Source: Liolophura sinensis
Taxonomy: Eukaryota > Mollusca > Polyplacophora > Chitonida > Chitonidae
NCBI RefSeq assembly: GCF_032854445.1
Contig: NC_088295.1
Span: 15,177,385-15,241,384, forward strand
Direction: 5' to 3'
DNA: 64,000 nt
Part shown: positions 58,701 through 64,000 of the stretch, piece after piece
Numbering within the stretch: position 1 is the stretch's first letter
Layout: each line of letters starts with the position of its first letter
Position numbers and translations under genes: made by a program
Notes under the pieces: model-generated
What the model was told of the DNA's origin: nothing
Databases searched by the model: none
The model's input: only the letters and a program-made list of their open reading frames with translations

Positions 58701-60181
58701 TTAATTTGACATGTCACACAAATTGTGGGGTCTGTCATTCTGCTCCATAGCCTTCAAGCAATTGCTAATTCACGCCGCCGCAGTAACATGGTTTTCTGTC
58801 CGTCAAAACTGACAGCCAGCTGATCAAAACACAGTGACGTGGTGAATGTCGAGCAACAGCCCGATTTATTCGGTCACGATATCGACATGGCATGTAAGTC
58901 ACAACTGTGAATTACCTTGGATTTACCAACCTTAAAGGCTGCAGAATGTGGCAAAAATTGGCAGAGGAACAGAGAATGTCTTGGTGAACATAACTTATTG
59001 GGGTTTTGCCCAGTAAATGCGTGCATTGGTTCATTTTGCACAGATTTTTGTGGCTCGGAATTTCTACGCGCTAAGTTGTTTTCAAATAACACTATTTTAA
59101 TGTGGAAGACTCCTTGGCTGTGATCTCTGCCTAACCCTATATTAAAAGATCACAGCCGAGATCCTTGGCTATAACTACAACATACAAGGGAATCTCTGTG
59201 GGCTGTAATACATGTACCAATAATGTCTTTTGTCGGCATAAAGACCAGTTCAATGCATTAACATCAAATCTCTACAGACACCGTTTACCGACCTACCTTA
59301 TTTCCTCAATGATTTTTCATATGAAAGAGCAACTTTCAGAGCAATTCATGTACATTTGCAATTAGATTTGGGAGACAAAATTACATAAGCTGGATTGAGC
59401 CACTTTCAAAAAGTATAATTTTATCAGTCTAACCAGAATAGTGCCTTCAGAATATGCTTGAATAAACACCTTGTAAAGATGTAAAAAGGTTAAAGAATTA
59501 AAGTAGTTAAGATTTAAGTTTGCTCAAAAAGCCAAAATATATACAAATTAAACTTCAGAAAAGAGTAATCAGTTTTCTACTTTTTAAATGATTTTCAGGG
59601 TACAAAACATTCCAATACCATTGATTTTACCTAATTATTACTACCACATTACTTCAAATCATACAGAGGTCTATATGAAAATTAGTGCATATGACTCTAA
59701 TATCATGACAATTCGAGAATATCTTCTGCATGAGTAGTAGTAAAATCACTCACCAATCAAATCCAAAACACAATATAATCCCTCCAACCAAAAAGACGTA
59801 GTATGCACAAGCCCATTTAGTCACTTTCTGTTGTCTTCCATGTCCAAACTTAGAATACTGGTCTTGACTGGCATTCCTGCACACAGTTAACCTATTCGTA
59901 TTGCCATAGATGCCAGTAGCTGTCAGTCCTGTCTGATTCCAAGTGGAGGAGCTGGGAAGCAGAAAGCTCTGAGAAGGTACCCATAATCTGCGAGCAAGCT
60001 GCAATCTACCATGTGGAACTCTATAAGTTGAAGAAGTAGTCAGGAGAGGTGATCTGAACTTGGTGACAAGTGCCCTCTTGCTGGTAACATGCACACACCC
60101 TCTGTGGCCGCAGAAGCAAGACTTAAACAGGCGTCTCATAACAGGCTGCCAGGGCCTTCTTACTCCGGCCAGGCCGAACAT
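46732..60181 (-). CDS. MICU1: mitochondrial calcium uptake protein 1 (MICU1)
   Basis: EF-hand gatekeeper of the mitochondrial calcium uniporter, in the intermembrane space. Coding exons on the - strand: 60181-59754, 58176-58026, 57220-57058, 56222-56185, (54816-54802 optional), 51945-51834, 50818-50736, 49985-49791, 49407-49267, 48534-48426, 47732-47643 and 46886-46732. Phases give 554 codons plus stop without the micro-exon, longer than human because of the N-terminus. Exon 1 encodes a basic presequence and a membrane-like segment (about residues 120-140, [16 protein letters not shown]). A polybasic KKKKRK (181-186) is followed by GFRDKR and [20 protein letters not shown]. The first EF-hand loop is D311-E322 ([12 protein letters not shown]) and the second D501-E512 ([12 protein letters not shown]). 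[21 protein letters not shown] identifies MICU1 rather than MICU2/3. The start sits just after an acceptor (ATTGCAG), so a 5' UTR exon lies upstream. PCNA is divergent. Confidence 0.96.
48195..48320 (-). repeat. SINE remnant, family D
   Basis: Shares AAGTTTATGGGTCAAGGAAA, AGTAAACCATC, GGCAAGTTACTGACAAACT and ACATGTGACCCA with 50890-51080 and, in part, with 56315-56400. An old diverged copy in a MICU1 intron. Confidence 0.6.
49975..50383 (-). repeat. 41 bp tandem triplication of a MICU1 splice acceptor, split by a SINE
   Basis: The unit AAGTCATCCACCTGTTAACA then CAGACATATTTATACCATCTG occurs at 49975-50015, 50016-50056 and 50343-50383. The first copy includes the real acceptor of the exon ending at 49985 and the first 11 exon bases. 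The others repeat both. A SINE inserted between copies two and three. Confidence 0.85.
50058..50331 (-). repeat. SINE family A, full length with 12 bp target duplication
   Basis: On the + strand it opens TTTATTTATTTATTTATTTG and ends in CCACGGAGGCCCC. It carries TTGGTGGGTGGAAACTGGGC, the B-box complement GGACTTGAACTCACAGCG, and the A-box complement CGCGCTAACCAACTGAGCCA. Direct repeats TATACCATTTGA flank it (50046-50057 and 50332-50343), lying inside the 41 bp tandem array. It is in the sense direction of MICU1. Confidence 0.95.
50890..51080 (-). repeat. SINE remnant, family D
   Basis: It starts with a tail-like GTCATACTCAAAAATACTCA. It continues with GGTAAACCACCAAGCTTTGG, TAAATTACTGAGAAACTTTC and CCACATGTGACATAGCAGA. 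The tail motif resembles the GCCATACTCAAGAATA end of family A. It is in an intron of MICU1. Confidence 0.6.
51474..51716 (-). repeat. SINE family A, full length, 12 bp target duplication with one mismatch
   Basis: The + strand reads GATTGGTGTTTTACACCGTA through GGCGGCCAGCATTATGGTG to GGACCACGGAGGCCCC. Flanks are ATATTCAGGAAT (51462-51473) and ATATACAGGAAT (51717-51728). An internal deletion of the CCCGGGGGAAACCC block and other changes make it older than the 50058 copy. It is 1.1 kb from that copy, in the next MICU1 intron, same orientation. Confidence 0.9.
52465..52830 (+). repeat. SINE family B variant, full length
   Basis: tRNA-like head with CAGTTGGTACAGCGTCCGCT and GGGTCAATCTTGGGTCC. 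The body contains CAACTGGTTGACTCGTATCA and GTAAAGCAGCACTAGATAAA. The tail is GACTGAAAAAATGTTAAGTA, CACCGTTAAACCCCAAGCAC then TCACC/TCATTC. Head and tail match family B, while the middle differs. It lies antisense in a MICU1 intron. Confidence 0.75.
54802..54816 (-). CDS. MICU1: candidate 15 bp micro-exon of MICU1
   Basis: On the - strand: a T-rich tract, TGTGCCATTAG, then AAGGACACCTTGTCG, then GTGAGT. It is 15 bases, phase 0, and lies between the exon ending FKKFDPK (56185) and the exon starting KSSLKFMN (51945), so including it adds KDTLS without changing the frame. Both splice sites are good. As I recall, mammalian MICU1.1 carries a four-residue EFWQ micro-exon at the equivalent place, after KRFDGK. 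Function and use are inferred. Confidence 0.45.
55405..55615 (-). repeat. SINE remnant with tRNA-like head and family A/D-like tail
   Basis: The + strand starts ATTATTTACTTATTTGATGT then TCAATGCCATAATCAAGAAT (tail). It ends with GGATTAGAACCTCCAGCACC, the complement of a B-box (GGTTCTAATCC). The middle has GGAAACAGCCACCCAATTGC. An old copy in a MICU1 intron. Confidence 0.6.
56315..56400 (-). repeat. SINE remnant, family D
   Basis: GGTCAAGTTTATGGACAGAG then GAAACCTGAATGCTTGCAAT and AAACCATTGCC match the first half of the 48195 and 50890 copies. It runs directly into the 22 bp minisatellite at 56385, whose unit (CCATTATCTGACAAA) probably arose from this SINE's TTGGCAAGTTACTGACAAA-type segment. 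Confidence 0.55.
56385..56660 (+). repeat. 22 bp minisatellite, about 12 copies
   Basis: Unit CTCTTGCCATTATCTGACAA with AC/AT variants. It occurs in head-to-tail order inside the MICU1 intron between 56223 and 57057. The units vary (TTTTATCTGAC, CACTATCTGAT), so the array is moderately old. Confidence 0.95.
59116..59157. repeat. short inverted repeat, 11 bp arms
   Basis: GGCTGTGATCT and AGATCACAGCC, with a 20-base loop, in MICU1 intron 1. Another partial repeat, GAGATCCTTGGCT, follows immediately. No function can be assigned. Confidence 0.6.
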
Positions 60182-60275
60182 AGTTGCAGTTCTAGCCTTT
60201 TCTGCAATGTAAGGCAAACAGTGATCAAGGGAGCAAAATAAGTCTTTCTTGGTGAACGCAATATACCCAGTGTAG

Positions 60276-61107
60276 TTCAATTAAATTAAAACGTTGAGAT
60301 CTATGTTCAACATTTTCTGATCTTTACCTTCCTCAATATTTAATCACTGAATAAAAAAATGCGGTAGGTTCATTCTGTAAGGCACTTTGTGGAACAAAGT
60401 GGGCCCAAAAATCCAATGAGCAGCACCATGCCAATTTCTGTTGAAGACTGAAGAGGAAATGATGCCTTCAGTGACTCATACATGTTTAAATCCATTTCAG
60501 ACTAGTTAAATGCAGAAAATCAGATAAAGTGTTGGCTTTTCTCTCTTCAAAATCGCAGTGTGCACTGCACAACGCATTGGGTGCAACCAAAATCCGGATT
60601 GTATCTGAGGCCATGAGCAGAAGACTAGGATAAAGATGCAGATGGGCGATTGATAGCCGCAAGCCTTGACTGGAACTTTTCTAACTAGTTTTGCTTAATC
60701 AACTGGCCAGGCAGATTGTTTTTTCTATTCTACATCCATTATGACTGATGAAATCATCACTAAAGCTGCCATATAAGACTGGTTGCATGGTCTTGTCTTG
60801 TTAGGTTGATTTCCATAACTTTAAGCATGTGGTTCTGAGATTTTAGTACACCCGACTTGCCATGACAGCACAAAGTTATTTTGACGAGCGAGAAGTTTCC
60901 AAGTGTGATACTGAAGGTCTTATACAATTTCATGTACACCAGAAATTGGCATGTGCCGTCATCTTGGAGTGCATTTAACAGCCAACTTTGTTCCACAAAT
61001 TGCCTTGCAGAATGGATCCATCGTTTTTTTGAATTCAACGATTAAACATTGAGGCAGGTAAATATCAGAAATTGTTGAAAATAGACCTCAATGTTTCATT
61101 TAATTGA
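60276..61107. mobile_element. long inverted repeat, arms about 165 bp (fold-back element)
   Basis: Left arm 60276-60443, right arm about 60938-61107. The left arm and the complement of the right share TTCAATTAAAT, TTCAACA then TTTCTGATCTTTACC, TCAATATTTAATC, CATTCTG, TTTGTGGAACAAAGT and CATGCCAATTTCTG, at roughly 80% identity. The spacer is about 490 bases. It lies upstream of the MICU1 coding start, in the 5' UTR intron. Confidence 0.75.
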
Positions 61108-61289
61108 ACTAAAGTCAGTGCAATCTCGGAGGACAGCAGAGTACAGAATGGGTTGGGATCATAATATGTCAAAGGGGTATGACTTATAAATCAACAAAAA
61201 TGAAAGCAGGTGCAATACCACAATATTGGCTAAATCTCCATTCTATGATCCATTGAAATTTCATAGGGCGAGAGCATCAGATTTAGTCT

Positions 61290-61379
61290 GAATACCTCAC
61301 GCCAAGGACAACTTATATTTCGTGTTGGGGCTGTCATTGGCCAAAACAAAATATACGTTATCCTGGGCGTGAGGTATTC
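61290..61379. repeat. 90 bp imperfect hairpin
   Basis: GAATACCTCACGCC at the left and GGCGTGAGGTATTC at the right are perfect complements. The pairing extends inward (AGGACAACTTATATTTCGTG against ATATACGTTATCCT) around a GGGGCTGTCATTGGCC loop. It is a small fold-back element or an RNA hairpin precursor in the MICU1/PCNA intergenic region. Confidence 0.75.
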
Positions 61380-61799
61380 TGACTGCCACATTGTGCTCAA
61401 CTTCAAGGCAGTGCAAGTCTGATTTGGAAACATGACTAAATTGAAATAGTAATTACATGATACACATTTTGTGTCCCAGAAATTACAAGGTAAATATCGG
61501 TTGTCCTATTTCGCGTGATATAACAGAATCTATAGATGTATGGAGAATAAAATGTTATACAGAACGTCAGCTCTCACTGCAAGCAACATCAACGGCAAGA
61601 GTTGTCTCGCCTTATTCTGTCAAAACTAAAGCTATTAACCACTTCTTTTTAACAAATTGGGGATACAAATAAAACCTCCATCATATACTGCGTAAGCACC
61701 AACCCTTAATGCATCAATCAGCGTAATTGGAAAACCATAAAGTCAGATGTATGCATCCAAAGCTGCACAGTTTTCATATCATTATCGACAGCTTCATAC

Positions 61800-63714
<1,915 letters not shown>

Positions 63715-64000
63715 GTAAGTGCTTCTTAAATTTGTGGAAGAGCAGCAGTTGTCTCCCTTTGCGTGACCTAGATACATGTATGTATCATTTATGCTACACT
63801 TTAGCTGGATGAGCATGACCAAAATGTATGAAATGTCCAGTTCAATTACATTTTATTAGGTTTCAGTAATTTGGTATGAATACGAAATTTAGATAGCAAA
63901 ACATTTTTGGTATTATTTACATTTACCATTTCTTTCTTGTGCATATTGTATGAAAATGTTAGCAGGATATTCATGTGTGTATATGCATTAGGTAAAAACA

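Overview
The window is nuclear DNA of an animal. It is AT-rich, its genes are spliced with GT-AG introns, it has bidirectional promoters, and it is full of tRNA-derived SINEs, fold-back/MITE elements and minisatellites. The protein sequences are typical of a lophotrochozoan. The SINE families (tails ending in ATTAAA/AATAAA-like runs, heads resembling tRNA) look like those I associate with molluscs, so a marine mollusc is my best guess. The species cannot be fixed from sequence alone.

Layout, left to right. (1) 1129-5009, + strand: a complete five-exon histone H2A.Z/H2A.V gene. (2) 8516-19312, - strand: a complete eight-exon gastric/lysosomal-type acid lipase. Its first intron carries a 3.7 kb PIF/Harbinger DNA transposon (14954-18651) with terminal inverted repeats, a TAA target duplication, a three-exon transposase gene and an antisense MADF gene whose exons interlock with the transposase exons. 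(3) 19.9-22.8 kb: repeat-dense intergenic DNA with two SINE copies, a 164 bp near-perfect palindrome, a local duplication and a 66-68 bp minisatellite. (4) 26459-31431, - strand: complete MOB1 (216 codons). (5) 34524-43048, + strand (5' UTR exon near 31.8 kb): hnRNP H/F with three quasi-RRMs and glycine-rich tails. MOB1 and hnRNP H/F are head to head. (6) 46732-60181, - strand: MICU1, the calcium gatekeeper of the mitochondrial uniporter, with a candidate 15 bp micro-exon. (7) 62121 to the right edge, + strand: the first three coding exons of PCNA, head to head with MICU1.

Most of these are widely expressed housekeeping genes (chromatin variant, Hippo/mitotic-exit co-activator, splicing factor, mitochondrial Ca2+ control, DNA clamp); the lipase is a secretory or lysosomal digestive-type enzyme. 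They do not form an operon or shared pathway. Their visible interaction is at the level of shared promoters. I saw no retroviral, LTR or Polinton-like element, no CRISPR array and no true tRNA or rRNA gene.

The observations most worth following up are: the interlocked antisense genes of the Harbinger element; a 41 bp tandem triplication of a MICU1 splice acceptor, later split by a SINE; the MICU1 micro-exon at what I believe is the position of the mammalian MICU1.1 micro-exon; an 85 bp candidate intron or frameshift in hnRNP H/F; a CGCCATTT motif in the sense direction at three promoters; several long inverted repeats; and a 3' tail shared by otherwise different SINE families.
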